DNA of 64,000 nucleotides from assembly GCA_905221605.1 (NCBI GenBank), contig CAJNDS010002345.1, forward strand, positions 62,001-126,000, given 5' to 3'. Made by a program: the position numbers and the translations under genes. Shown piece after piece: positions 54,031 through 63,239 of this stretch. The notes under the pieces were generated by a model, which saw only the letters and a list, made by a program, of their open reading frames with translations, had not been told where the DNA came from and ran no database searches. This stretch comes from Symbiodinium natans. Its lineage: Eukaryota > Sar > Dinophyceae > Suessiales > Symbiodiniaceae. The stretch's first letter is position 1. The number at the start of each line of letters is the position of its first letter.

Positions 54031-55279
54031 CGCGAGGTGAAAGTGCAGGGTCGGGGAGCTTGGAGTTGAAAGGCCTGCTCTTCGGGTTGCATGGTCTTTG
54101 AATATGGGCCCTTAAACAGGGGCGCCCCTTATATACCCCTTTTTGTACCGTAGGACACCCTATGAAACCCAACGGCCGATACTTCAGAGCCCTTTAAAGA
54201 AGGCAAGGGACCATATTGACGGACTTTGCAACTACCGTAGACCTGCAAAATGTGCGAACACAGATATCATGCTGAACTGCAAGAGCACGCGGCTACTGCA
54301 CAACTATGTGAGCATGTGGCCCGGGAACTTGCAAGCACAAGCTAAACGGAGCTATAACTAACGGTCCCTTTGCCCTAGACCCTCAACCCCAAAAGGCTAT
54401 GCTTAAGGGAAACTGGTGCAGAAGCAATCCGTGGGCTGAAGAGAAGCCACACGAGCCTGTGCCTCTTTTGTGGCCTAAGGGGGTTTAGGGTTTAGGATTT
54501 AGGGTTAGGGTTTAGGGAAAATCAGGGTTTAGGGTTTAGGGTTTAGTTTAGGGTTCAGGGTTCAGGGTTTAATTAGGGTTTAGGGTTTAGGGTTTAGGGT
54601 TTAAGGGTTAGGGGTTTAGGGTTTAGGGTTTAGGGTTTAGTGTTTAGGGTTCAGGGTTCAGGGTTCAGGGTTCAGGGTTTAGGGTTTAGGATTTCCCAGA
54701 ATATGCCATCCCACAGACAGCCAATGGAGCCTAAACCCAAAGCGGTCAACAAACCCGGCGCGTCGATCCCAACACCCGAAACCTTAAACCCTAAATTCCT
54801 AAAGCACTAACACCCAAAACCCAAAGCCTCAAGCCTCTAAGCGCCCAAAATTTTGAACCCGAAGCCCTAAACCCTAAACCCCGAAAACCCGAAACCCTCA
54901 AACCCCTACACGCCCTAAAACCCTCAACCCTGCAGCCCCAAACCTAAACCCAAAACCCCTAAACCCCTAAAACCCTCCGCTCCCAAAAACCCTAAACCCT
55001 AACCCCTAAACCCTAAACCCTAAACCCTAAACCCTAAACCCTAAACCCTAAACCCTAAACCCTAAACCCTGCACGCCGGAGGAGGCGAGGCCGCGGCTTT
55101 GGCAGTTTCGGCAGCTTCGTTTGGCCGGAATGACCTTGCCGGGAGGGGGCGGGGTGGGCTGGGATTTAGGGTTTAGGGTTTAGGGTTTAGGGTGTGGGGT
55201 TTAGGGTTTAGGTTTAGGGTTTAGGGTTTAGGGTTTAGGGTTCAGGGTTCAGGGTTTAGGGTTAGGGTTTAGGGGCAGA

Positions 55280-55598
55280 GAAGAGGCCAGGCCTCCAAGG
55301 TTTAATATTACCACCTGGCTTCCCCAAACTTTTGTTGTTTTTGGTTTTGACCCAGCGCCGGAACAAATCCAGATTAGGGGGGGTGTTATTCACGCGACCC
55401 TAACCAAGCCCCCTCAACACCCAAGCCCCTTAACCCCCTGAACCCCAAGCTCCTGCATCCTAAAGCCTAAACCGAAAAACCCTCTATCCCACGATTTTCA
55501 GGCCCCACCTCCTGAACAATTCAACACAGGGCTTCGACACAGGTATTTCATACCACCTCCAAAGCCATCTGACACAGGCCGCCCTCCACTTTGTTTAC
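55280..55598. other. Unique and diverged telomere-like sequence, no exon called
   Basis: Contains loose CCCTAA-like units (55430-55490). The 3' part (55500-55598) would be the intron following the exon at 55599. Confidence 0.4.
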
Positions 55599-55685
55599 CT
55601 AATGCCACCGAAAAGGGCCTTGAGAACACCCAGCGCATCCCTGAGACCCTTGACAACGCCTGATCTGACAGACGGTTTGTAGCTC
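55599..55685 (-). CDS. Putative exon with canonical donor, unknown protein
   Basis: Acceptor GGTTTGAG, then SYKPSVRSGVVKGLRDALGV and LKALFGGI, then AG|GTAAAC, a textbook donor. Amphipathic helix pattern. Confidence 0.57.
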   Translation of the reverse strand, partial: ELQTVCQIRRCQGSQGCAGCSQGPFRWH

Positions 55686-55875
55686 CTCAAACCCTGAGAC
55701 CTAAACCCTAAACACTAAACCCGAAACCCTAAACCCTAAACCCCAAAGCACAGGCTGGGTCCTCGCACTGTTCTAGTTCATGGCAGAGGGCCGTTGGAGG
55801 TCAGGCCAATGGCTACAAGGCGCCGAGCTCTGAGCCAGGAGCCTCGAGGGCTGTGGCCTTGTCTCAGGGGGTGTG

Positions 55876-56575
55876 AGGGTTGGGTTTGGGGTTTGGGGTT
55901 TGGGGTTTGGGGTTTGGGGTTTGGGGTTTGGGGTTTGGGGTTTGGGGTTTGGGGTTTGGGGTTTGGGGTTTGGGGTATGGGGTTTGGGGTTTGGGGTTTG
56001 GGGTTTGGGGTTTGGGGTTTGGGGTTTGGGGTTTGGGGTTTGGGGTTTTGGGTTTGGGGTTTGGGGTTTGGGGTTTGGGGTTTTGGGGTTTGGGGGGTTT
56101 GGGGTTTGGGGTTCGGTTTGGGGTTTCGGGTTTGGGTTTTGGTTTAAGGGTTTGGGTTTGGGGGTTTGGGGGGTTTGGGGGTTTGGGGGTTGGGTTGGGT
56201 TTTTGGGTTTGGGGTTTGGGGTTTGGGTTGGGGTTTGGGTTTGGGGTTTGGGTTTGGGGTTTGGGGTTTTGGGGTTTGGGGTTTGGGGTTTAGGGTTTTT
56301 AGGTTGGGGTTTTGGGGGTTTGGGGGTTTGGGGTTTGGGGTTTGGGGTTTGAGGTTTGGGGTTTGGGGTTTGGGGTTTGGGGCTTGGCTTGGGGTTTGGG
56401 GCTTGCGGTTTGGCTTTTTTTCGGGTTTAGGGTTTAGAGTTTGGGGCTTGGGGTTTGGGGCTTGGGGTTTGGGGTTTGGGGCTTGGGGCTTGGGGTATGG
56501 GCTTAGGGGTTGGGGGTTGGGGGTTTGGGGTTTGGGGCTTGGGGTTCGGTTTTTTTCGGGTTTAGGGTTTGGGGT
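55876..56575. repeat. TTTGGGG array, about 700 bp
   Basis: Roughly 95 units, mostly TTTGGGG in register, passing into 8-mer and irregular variants from about 56090. Long frames full of G, F, W and V are by-products. Strong G-quadruplex potential. Confidence 0.93.
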
Positions 56576-56638
56576 TTGGGGCCTTCTGGAGCTCTTTAGC
56601 GGTCTAGGCTTGAGGGTTTAGCACAAAAAGACCTCAAC

Positions 56639-56700
56639 CTTGCGAAACAGAACTGCAAGCGTGGACAAACGCATCGAGCTCTTTCGATCCATTAAAGAGA
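56639..56700 (-). CDS. Putative exon, unknown protein
   Basis: Reads LFNGSKELDAFVHACSSVSQ after a CCTGAG acceptor, to a GTTGAGG donor. Confidence 0.5.
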
Positions 56701-56939
56701 CTCAGGGTTTAGGGTTTAAGGCGCCCGTCGACCCCTAAGCCCTAAATCCTAAGCCTGAAACCTTACGCCCCAAACCCTCAGTCCTAAGTCTGCTAAAGCG
56801 CAACAAGCCAACTGCAGCTGCAGAAATTCACGCCCCCTTCGTGGAAAGGCGTTTGGCTTCAGCCCTGAATAACCCTAAGCCCCGAATCCCCAAACCCTAA
56901 CCCCTATAACCCTAAACCCTAAAACCCTAAATCCGCAAA

Positions 56940-57059
56940 ATGCGGGTCGAGGAGTTGTGGCTTCCGCCCAGCGTGTCTTTTGCAAACGATGCTTCTCGCT
57001 TGGCGGCCCTTAGGTCACTGAGATGCCACCACGAAGTCCTGCAAAGGCCCCGCAATTAG
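56940..57059 (+). CDS. Plus-strand coding island, 39 residues to a stop
   Basis: ATG (or an upstream splice) then RVEELWLPPSVSFANDASRL, AALRSLRCHHEVLQRPRN and TAG. Leucine-rich, clearly protein-like; the minus strand has stops. A plus-strand reading KPTAAAEIHAPFVERRLASA at about 56800-56870 may be the preceding exon. Confidence 0.52.
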   Translation: MRVEELWLPPSVSFANDASRLAALRSLRCHHEVLQRPRN

Positions 57060-57452
57060 CGGTGCAGGATTTAGGGTTTAGGGGTGCGAAGTCCCCTAAA
57101 CAGGAGACCCTCCAGAAAAGGGCCTTCTTGAATTGTTGGGGGATGACTATACCGAGTACCCTACAACCCTAAAGCCCTCAGCCCCAACCGTTCTTAAACC
57201 CTAAAAATGCTCAAAGCCCTTAAAACCCTTAAAGCCCTCCTTAAATCCCTGATAGCCAAGTCTCTAACCTCCAAACCTCCAACATGCCTATGTAGCCGTA
57301 AGCCCCAACAGTCTCTTATGACGGCCCTAAACCCTAAACCCTAAACCCTAAACCCTAAACCCTAAACCCTAAACCCTAAACCCTAAACCCTAAACCCTAA
57401 ACCCTAAACCCTAGACCCTAGACCCTAGACCCTAGACCCTCAACCCGAACAA

Positions 57453-57516
57453 TCACTCCTCCGGCCGCGCAGCACGCCGGCTCTCCAGGAACACCTCGAT
57501 CAACTTTCCAGCTCGC
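57453..57516 (-). CDS. Putative terminal exon, unknown protein
   Basis: Acceptor GCTTGCGAG, then RAGKLIEVFLESRRAARPEE and TGA. Confidence 0.52.
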
Positions 57517-57871
57517 CTCGCAAGCCCGAGGTTAGGGTTTAGGGTTTAGGGTTTAGGGTTTAGGGTTTAGGGTTTAGGGTTTAGGGTTTAGGGTTTAGGG
57601 TTTAGGGTTTAGGGTTTAGGGTTTGGGGTTTAGGGTTTAGTGTTTAGGGTTTAGGGTTTATGGCTCCGCGAGAAGTGTGGAGTTCAGAGTTGCCTGGTTA
57701 GGGTTTAGGGTTTTAGGTTCAGGGTGCCGGGCCGTATAGAAAATTGAGTTCAGGGTTCAGAGTTCAGCACCCCCAAAACCCCAAACCCAAAAAAGAACCC
57801 TCAACCCCTGAACCTCTAAACCCCTGAACCCCCCTTACTCATCACCAGCCAACATTCGTCTGCTTTTAATA

Positions 57872-57903
57872 CGACAGGAAAGCCCTGGCAGGCTTTCCTG
57901 TTC
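57872..57903. other. Perfect hairpin
   Basis: ACAGGAAAGCC, a short loop, then GGCTTTCCTGT. A compact inverted repeat in otherwise unremarkable sequence; it might be a short RNA hairpin, but nothing else supports a role. Confidence 0.5.
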
Positions 57904-57994
57904 ATGAGCGTTAAGGTAGGGCGCGCCCTGGAAGTTGGGGAGTTAGGGGTTTATCGGGTTTCGGGTTTATAGGGTTAATAGGGCTTATATGGTT

Positions 57995-58100
57995 TAGAGT
58001 TTAGAGGGTTTAGAGGGTTTAGAGGGTTTAGAGGGTTTAGAGGGTTTAGAGGGTTTAGAGGGTTTAGAGAGTTTAGAGGTTTAGAGGGTTTAGAGGGTTG
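57995..58100. repeat. TTTAGAGGG 9-mer array
   Basis: About eleven units of TTTAGAGGG, a 9-base relative of the telomere heptamer. Confidence 0.92.
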
Positions 58101-58115
58101 AGAGGCCCAGGGCGC

Positions 58116-58198
58116 CTCAGCCTCAATCGCAGGGGCGGGTCGCCCTGGCGAGTGTCTCCCAGGGCGCTGAGAGCTTCGCGCATGCTGAGCAGGTCGAC
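58116..58198 (-). CDS. Putative exon, unknown protein
   Basis: Acceptor CACTCCCAG, then VDLLSMREALSALGDTRQGD and PPLRLRL to a GC donor. Strongly protein-like. Confidence 0.55.
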
Positions 58199-58352
58199 CT
58201 GGGAGTGGGGGTTAGGGTTTAGGGTTTAGGGTTTCGGGTTTCGGGTTTAGGGTTTAGGGTTTAAGGTTTAGGGTTTAGGGTTTAGGGTTTAGAGTTTAGG
58301 GTTTAGGGTTTAGGGTTTAGCGTTTAGGGCTTAGGGTTTAGGGTTTAGGGTT

Positions 58353-58577
58353 GAAGGCTTCAAAACGCTGGAATGGAACAGCTCAGCCAAAGACGTCCGG
58401 AGCCGTTTTTGGATCGAGGGCGTTTTGGGATGGTGCGGAAAGGGCACCGCTCTTGTGTCTTATGGGCTTATACTACCTGGCCAAATTGTACCTCGAAATG
58501 TCTCATTTCAGCACGGCCCCTTATTTCAAATACTTTTCCACCTGCAAAGTTATTTCGCACCTCGTCTTCAGATATAA
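58353..58577 (+). CDS. Plus-strand coding island, 74 residues to a stop
   Basis: Begins as the TTTAGGG array ends and reads EGFKTLEWNSSAKDVRSRFW, IEGVLGWCGKGTALVSYGLI, LPGQIVPRNVSFQHGPLF and LQSYFAPRLQI to TAA. All three plus frames are open here; this one has the most protein-like composition. Confidence 0.42.
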   Translation, partial: EGFKTLEWNSSAKDVRSRFWIEGVLGWCGKGTALVSYGLILPGQIVPRNVSFQHGPLFQILFHLQSYFAPRLQI

Positions 58578-58730
58578 GCTATACTGGGCTAGGAAGAGGG
58601 AGAGGAGGGTTCAGAAGCTTGTGGTGGTTAGGGTGTGTTGAGGGTTCGGGTTTCAGGTTTAGGAGAAGGGTTCAGGAGTTGAGGGTCGTCAGGGTAGGGC
58701 GAACACAAGGAGTGGCGCACAGATTCCTTT

Positions 58731-58756
58731 CTTGCTAGCCCAGTAACCATTTCTCC
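58731..58756. mobile_element. Truncated end of a TAGCCCAGT-family element
   Basis: TTGCTAGCCCAGTAACCAT matches the left end of the introner-like family, but no right end follows. Confidence 0.6.
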
Positions 58757-59110
58757 TCCCCTATGGTTACGTCAGGTTTAGCAGAGACCATATTGCAATG
58801 TCTTATAACTCAAGCTCAATCATTTCCTGGATTGCTCGATTCACCCAGGCTACTCCAAGTCCACGTAAATAAACCTCAGCAAGCGCACAAAAGCCAGGAG
58901 AAACCTTCAACACCACTAAAACAACTAAAGCCCCAAAATAACACCAACACAATGGGCTAAAACCCGAAACCCTAAATCCCTGCTCCCTTGCTGATCTGGG
59001 TCGCTGGTCCTCAGGGTGTAGGGTTTAGGGTTAGAGCTGCAGGGCTTCGGCCTCACAGTTTTGGGTTCACGGTTCAGGGTGAAACCCTGAACCCTAAACC
59101 ACAAAACGAC

Positions 59111-59201
59111 CTAGGGGCCACTCTCGGGTTCCCGACAACTCTGGTCTCCCCGATAGCCAAGATCTCATCACCGGCCTTCGGTTCTTGTGGGGCTTCAGGA
59201 T
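59111..59201 (-). CDS. Putative exon, unknown protein
   Basis: Acceptor CTAAACCCAG inside a telomere-like unit, then PEAPQEPKAGDEILAIGETR and VVGNPRVAP to a GTCGTT donor. The plus strand is also open, but the minus reading is richer in acidic residues and more typical. Confidence 0.48.
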
Positions 59202-59204
59202 CTG

Positions 59205-59407
59205 GGTTTAGGGTTTAGGGTTTAGGGTTTAGGGTTTAGGGTTTAGGGTTTAGGGTTTAGGGTTTAGGGTTTAGGGTTTAGGGTTTAGGGTTTAGGGTTT
59301 AGGGTTTAGGGTTTAGGGTTTAGGGTCTAGGGTCTAGGGTTTAGGGTCTAGGGTTTAGGGTCTAGGGTTTAGGGTTTAGGGTTTAGGGTTTACGGTTTAG
59401 GGTTTAA
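59205..59407. repeat. Longest near-perfect TTTAGGG array
   Basis: About 29 heptamers, mostly perfect, with TCTAGGG variants in the right third. Confidence 0.95.
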
Positions 59408-59951
59408 ATTTTTGAGGTTCGTTCGGGAGTTCGGCCTTAGGCATGTAGGCTTTTTGGGGTGTTAGGGAGGGCTTTCGGGGTTTCAGCCCAAACCCCAAAA
59501 CGCCTCGCCAACTAAAGTGCTTTATAGGCAGAATCGATGAAGAGCCTGCATTTTGGGGCGCTTCGGGATTTGGAGTTCAGGGTGAGGATGTGGGAGCATG
59601 TGGGAGGGTCCTTCAGGCGCAGACTCGGACTGGGGTGTGAAAGTGACTTGGGGTATCAACATGTTGGTTGCTTGGCTCCTTCTCCTTCTGTTGCTCGAGG
59701 CTTGCTAACCCTCTCGCCCGCTTCCCGAAACGCGAAGAAGGCTAGCTACAGGTCAGATGCAGTTCCGACTTGAACCTGTGGGGCGACGAGGGTGGGTGGG
59801 AATCATTTGACCGGATCCCGAACCCGCATGCCCCACCTACTTCCCTTCACCCTAACCAGGATGCCTACGTTTCCACCGTGTATTTTGGCAGAAGGGTGTT
59901 TATTCATGCCCTTGTTTTTTGGGACCCTTTTTAAAGATCCTCTAGGCCAGG
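59408..59951. other. Island with ambiguous coding on both strands
   Basis: The minus strand reads LIPQVTFTPQSESAPEGPSH near 59590-59680; the plus strand has two open frames (59537-59773, 59792-60001). I cannot choose between them. Confidence 0.35.
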
Positions 59952-60071
59952 TTAGGGAGACATTAAGAGAACCTCTTCGGGGTACATTATCAGGGGTCTG
60001 AGTATGATTCCCTTGAGTTTTTGCGGAACCTGGGCCCGAAGAAAGGGAATGTGAGGTGCTACTTTTGGCAT
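59952..60071 (-). CDS. Coding island, 39 residues to a stop
   Basis: MPKVAPHIPFLRAQVPQKLK, then GIILRPLIMYPEEVLLMSP and TAA. The frame is open upstream of the ATG (SVGSRGSR), so it may be an internal or terminal exon. No competing frame is as protein-like. Confidence 0.55.
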   Translation of the reverse strand: MPKVAPHIPFLRAQVPQKLKGIILRPLIMYPEEVLLMSP

Positions 60072-60276
60072 CCTCGAACCCCGAGACCCCACAGACCCTC
60101 AACCCTCAGCCCAAAACCCTAAACCTTGAACCTTCTGACCCGAAACCCTAAGCCCTAAACCCTAAACCTTGAACCCCTTGGGCCCGTAAACCCATAGCCC
60201 TGAACCCTAAACCCTAAACCCTAAACCCTAAACCCCAGACCCTAAACCCTAAACCCTAAACCCTAAACCCTCTTTC

Positions 60277-60777
60277 CTGGCTTCTGACGCCCCAGGCCTG
60301 CACACCGGCCTTCAGGGCTCCTTCCCCTTTGACAGCCTCGGTTTAGGGTTTAGGGTTTAGGGTTTAGGATCTAGGGTTTAGGGTTTAGGGTTCAGGGTTT
60401 AGGGTTTAGGGTTCAGGGTTCAGGGTTTAGGGTTTAGGGTTTAGGGTTTAGGGTTTAGGGTTTAGGGTTGCATTGAGGCCTGGGGCCTTCAAGGACTGAA
60501 AGTTTAGGGCTCTACGGGGCCTCAGAGGGTAGTTTGTAGAGGGTTTCAAGGGTCTGATGGTCTTGAAGTGTTGCAGGGTTTACGGGAATCTCGCAAATTG
60601 GGAAGGTATTTTGTTAAGTTGATCAATCTTTTTCAAGGATACACAGGGCTTAGAAACTAAAGGCCTTGCCCCAAGTGTCGATTGCCAACCCTTAGCCCTA
60701 AACCCCTAAACCCTCAACCATCCTAACCCTACCCTCGCCTTCACGACCACGGTCGGGTCCAGCAGCGTCCCGCTTTC
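60277..60777 (-). CDS. Two phase-matched exons around telomere-repeat intron
   Basis: Exon a (60733-60777, 15 codons, ESGTLLDPTVVVKAR) and exon b (60277-60336, 20 codons, AVKGEGALKAGVQAWGVRSQ) are each phase 0 on both sides and join in frame. The intron between (60337-60732, GTAGGG to CCGAG) contains a TTTAGGG-type array at 60340-60470. Exon a's ending matches that of the exon at 61563-61629 (LEVKAR), so the exon type is duplicated nearby. Protein unknown. Confidence 0.52.
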
Positions 60778-60883
60778 CTGGTGCCGAAAGCAGGGAAACC
60801 CTGAACCCCAAATGTCAACCCTGAAACCTGCACCTGAACGACTCGAACGATCCGGGTCACCCGGGTGCAAGCCCTAAAAGAGT

Positions 60884-61231
60884 TCAGGGTTCAAAGGTGA
60901 TCCCCGGACCCTGTCCCAGGTGACCAAGGTGTCCCGGGCGACCCAAGAGGCACAAGTGTCCAGAGAGGTTGAAGTGTCCCAAGTGTGCCAAGTTGCCCAA
61001 GTGTCCCAACTGCCTCAAGCCTTCTAATCATCCCAACTGTTGAAAGCGCTTGGGCTCAGAATGTCCATAGCGTCCCATGTGGCTCCCGACCTGCCCCACG
61101 AGAGGTCCCATGTGACCCAAGTGTCCTCTAAACATGTTCGACATGTGAACTTGGATTGGCTTTGGCGTGGTTTGGGCGGGCTCTGGTTTGGCTTGCTGTG
61201 CGTTGTGAATGGAAGGCCTTGCGGCAGGCAT
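60884..61231 (-). CDS. Gly-His-Leu repeat protein fragment with one in-frame TGA
   Basis: ATG then MPAARPSIHNAQQAKPEPAQ, MSNMFRGHLGHMGPLVGQVG and GRYGHSEPKRFQQLG, a TGA at 61028-61030, then in the same frame LRQLGHLGNLAHLGHFNLSG and GHLGHLGQGPGI. A degenerate GHLG-type repeat runs through both halves, which shows they are one reading unit. The TGA may be a mutation, readthrough or part of a very short intron. Confidence 0.5.
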
Positions 61232-61317
61232 GTCTTCACGCTACTGCGTTCAGCTTACCCAGGCTACACCCTGAGCCCAAATCCAAAACCCACCCAAACC
61301 CCTAGCCCCCCAAAAAC

Positions 61318-61368
61318 CGTTGCATAAACGAACAGCCACGTTCCCAACACCAAGGCCCCACAATCCTC
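61318..61368 (-). CDS. Putative short exon
   Basis: Acceptor GTTTTGAAG, then EDCGALVLGTWLFVYAT to a GTTTTTGG donor. Confidence 0.4.
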
Positions 61369-61562
61369 CTTCAAAACCCTACAAACACTAGACCCTACGA
61401 GTACAAGCCCCAAAGCCCTAAAGCCCCAAAGCCCCAAAACCCCCAAATTCCAAACACCAAAACCGCAGAACAGCAGCCCCCAAAACATCACCCTAAACCC
61501 TAAAACCTAAACCCTAAACCCTAAACCCCCCAAATCCCCCAAACCCCTAAACCCAAGACGAC

Positions 61563-61629
61563 CCGGGCCTTGACCTCGAGGCCTAGCTGAGGAGGCCGCC
61601 AGCCAGAGCCGGCCTCAACTGTCGTCGGT
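61563..61629 (-). CDS. Putative exon, same type as 60733-60777
   Basis: Acceptor ACTCTTAG, then PTTVEAGSGWRPPQLGLEVK and AR to a GTCGTC donor. The VKAR ending directly before a GT donor is shared with the exon at 60733. Confidence 0.5.
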
Positions 61630-61880
61630 CTAAGAGTCGCAGGGTTTAGGGTTTAGGGTTTGGGGTTTGGGGTTTAGGGTTCGGGGTTTAGGGTAGGGTT
61701 TAGGGTTTAGGGTTAAGGGTTAAGGGTTAAGGGTTAAGGGTTAAGGGTTTAGGGTTCAGGGTTTGGGACTTCATGGTTCATGGTTCTTCGGGTTCAGTTG
61801 CTGGATCGAGGCTCAAGGCTCGAATGGTGCAGACCAGACTGCTGAAACCCCAAGACTGGACCCCAAACCCTACGCCAAAA

Positions 61881-61994
61881 CTCGGAAGCCCAGCAACCAT
61901 CTTAGAATAAGGGGTGCCCCCTTCTTTGGTTGCTTACTTGACAAAGGAACCCAGAACCCAAAACATGTGTAAAGGGTACCATTGGGTCACCAAG
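61881..61994. mobile_element. Introner-like element, TAGCCCAGT family
   Basis: Left end CTCGGAAGCCCAGCAACCAT, right end GGGTACCATTGGGTCACCAA; interior blocks AAGGGGTGCCCCC and AAAGGAACCCAGAACCC match the other copies. Confidence 0.78.
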
Positions 61995-62261
61995 AAAATG
62001 GAAAGTTGCCTCATGGTACTAGCTTTCCCGGCCCTTAGATCAGCTCAGCCACCATCCCTAAACAACCAAATGCTTCTAACAAGAATCGATCGGGTTCATG
62101 GTTTAGGGTTTAGGTTTAACGGTTGAGGGTTTAGGGTTTTTTCCGAGCACTTTCTTGTTGTGCCACCACCTTGGGCAGCAATTTCTGCACAGCTATCTCC
62201 TACGTCTGCGGGCGGCGTGTAGGAAGCATAGCTGGCAGCCCGGTCTTCTTGGTGCGATCGT

Positions 62262-62974
62262 TCAGCTCAGTCTTGACTCAAAGGCCCTTCCGTACGGTCG
62301 CTTCTTGCCCAGAGGCTCGAGGACGAGCACCAAAGGCATCGTGGTCCACGTGACCACCTTCTTTTTGCGCCGGACGAAGTACTGGTCATGCAAGGCGTCC
62401 CTCCACATCATGCCTTTCGGAGGGCGTGGCAACCTGAGCCAGGGTTAAGGGTTTAGGGTTTGGGTTTAAGGGTTTAGGGTTTAGGGTACTTAGGGTTGCG
62501 CTCCCTTCCCACCTGACCCAATACTCCATCCGCTCTCCCGTTCCCTGCAACACGTTGTTGGTCAGCACAACCACCCTGTTTTCGCCGCAGCCCCGCGCGA
62601 AGACCAGCACGTACTTGCTGTAGTGCAAGATTTCCTGGGTGGCTTTCGCCACGTTGCGCTCCTAAGTAGCCCAGTAGCCATGTTATCATGAGGGTACCCT
62701 TTTTTTGGGGGTTGGTTACATGATTACAAGGGAACCCAGAACCCAACAACAGAACCCTAAACCCTAAACCCTAAACCCTAAACCCTAAACCCTAAACCCT
62801 AAACCCTAGACCCTAAACCCTAAACCCTAAACCCTAAACCCTAAGGGGGGTACCACTGGGCTACCCAGGCTCCCTTCGGATGGCGTTCATCTTGTTCAGC
62901 AGCTTATACTGCCAGGCGGACTTGGTCCAGTTGAACTGCCACAGGCTTCTCCGGTACACCGAGTTGCCTTGCTC
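62262..62974 (-). CDS. Alpha-amylase (GH13), C-terminal part, three exons
   Basis: Exons 62873-62974, 62513-62661 and 62262-62433 join with exact phase (0/0, then 2/1) and end in TGA. Exon 1 starts EQGN, the position of the GQEQ/GTEQ motif that closes the GH13 catalytic barrel, and continues YRRSLWQFNW and QYKLLNKMNAIRR, matching the R..LW..., YKLI...N.IR pattern of fungal-type alpha-amylases. Exon 2 (SKYVLVFARGCGENRVVVLT, NNVLQG) and exon 3 (MMWRDALHDQYFV, VVTWTTMPLVLVLEP) match the C-terminal beta domain (ARG..., VV.LTN, D.LSG..., G.P.VLxP). Such enzymes hydrolyse internal alpha-1,4 links in starch. The catalytic residues lie in upstream exons not found here; a possible piece, FKHALLLVLALSTQ near 63134-63180, resembles the KNAL..F helix before the motif. 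Confidence 0.8.
62434..62512 (-). other. Amylase intron 2, built mainly from CCCTAAA repeats
   Basis: 79 nt, starting GTGGGAAGG and ending CCTGGCTCAG. About 55 of its bases are CCCTAAA units and variants on the transcript strand. Removing it restores WV/R/LPRPPK in frame, splitting one codon. TCAGGT occurs across both splice junctions, a 6-nt direct repeat like a target duplication. The CCTAAAC words resemble branch-point sites. Confidence 0.82.
62662..62872 (-). other. Amylase intron 1: introner-like element with nested telomere array
   Basis: 211 nt, GA-AG. Outer ends AAGTAGCCCAGTAGCCAT and ACCACTGGGCTACCCAGG belong to the TAGCCCAGT family, and GCTCC flanks both sides. Inside, after CAGAACCCAACAACAG, 62754-62845 is a 13-unit CCCTAAA array, so telomeric DNA was inserted into or grown within the element. 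The transcript-strand intron starts GAGC and the next exon starts GAGC. Confidence 0.85.
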
Positions 62975-63130
62975 CTTTGTAGGGTTTGGGGTTAGGGGTT
63001 AGGGGTTTAGGGTTTAGGGTTTAGGGGTTAACTCAGTAGCCATGTTCTCGAAAGTTTACTTATAAGGGAGCCCAGAACCCAAAAAAAGAGGGTAAAGGGT
63101 ACAACTGGGCTACAACTGGGCTACTAAGGT
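62975..63130 (-). other. Intron upstream of amylase exon 1: telomere repeats plus element
   Basis: Contains TTTAGGG variants (62980-63030) and a TAGCCCAGT-family element (63031-63128) whose right end is duplicated (ACAACTGGGCTACAACTGGG). It ends CTACAAAG at the exon. Confidence 0.65.
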
Positions 63131-63239
63131 TGGGTAGACAAAGCAAGCACAAGCAGCAAAGCATGCTTGAAGCATTCTTGGGTGTAGATTCTCCATGTCG
63201 CCGCATGACTGAAGGATGCCACACATCCCCTAAAGCCCC

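Noticed and set aside
55794-56621. Long open frames rich in G, F, W, V and L in the TTTGGGG array
   Set aside because: Reading a 7-base repeat cycles through all frames and gives open, low-complexity peptides; no independent coding signal.
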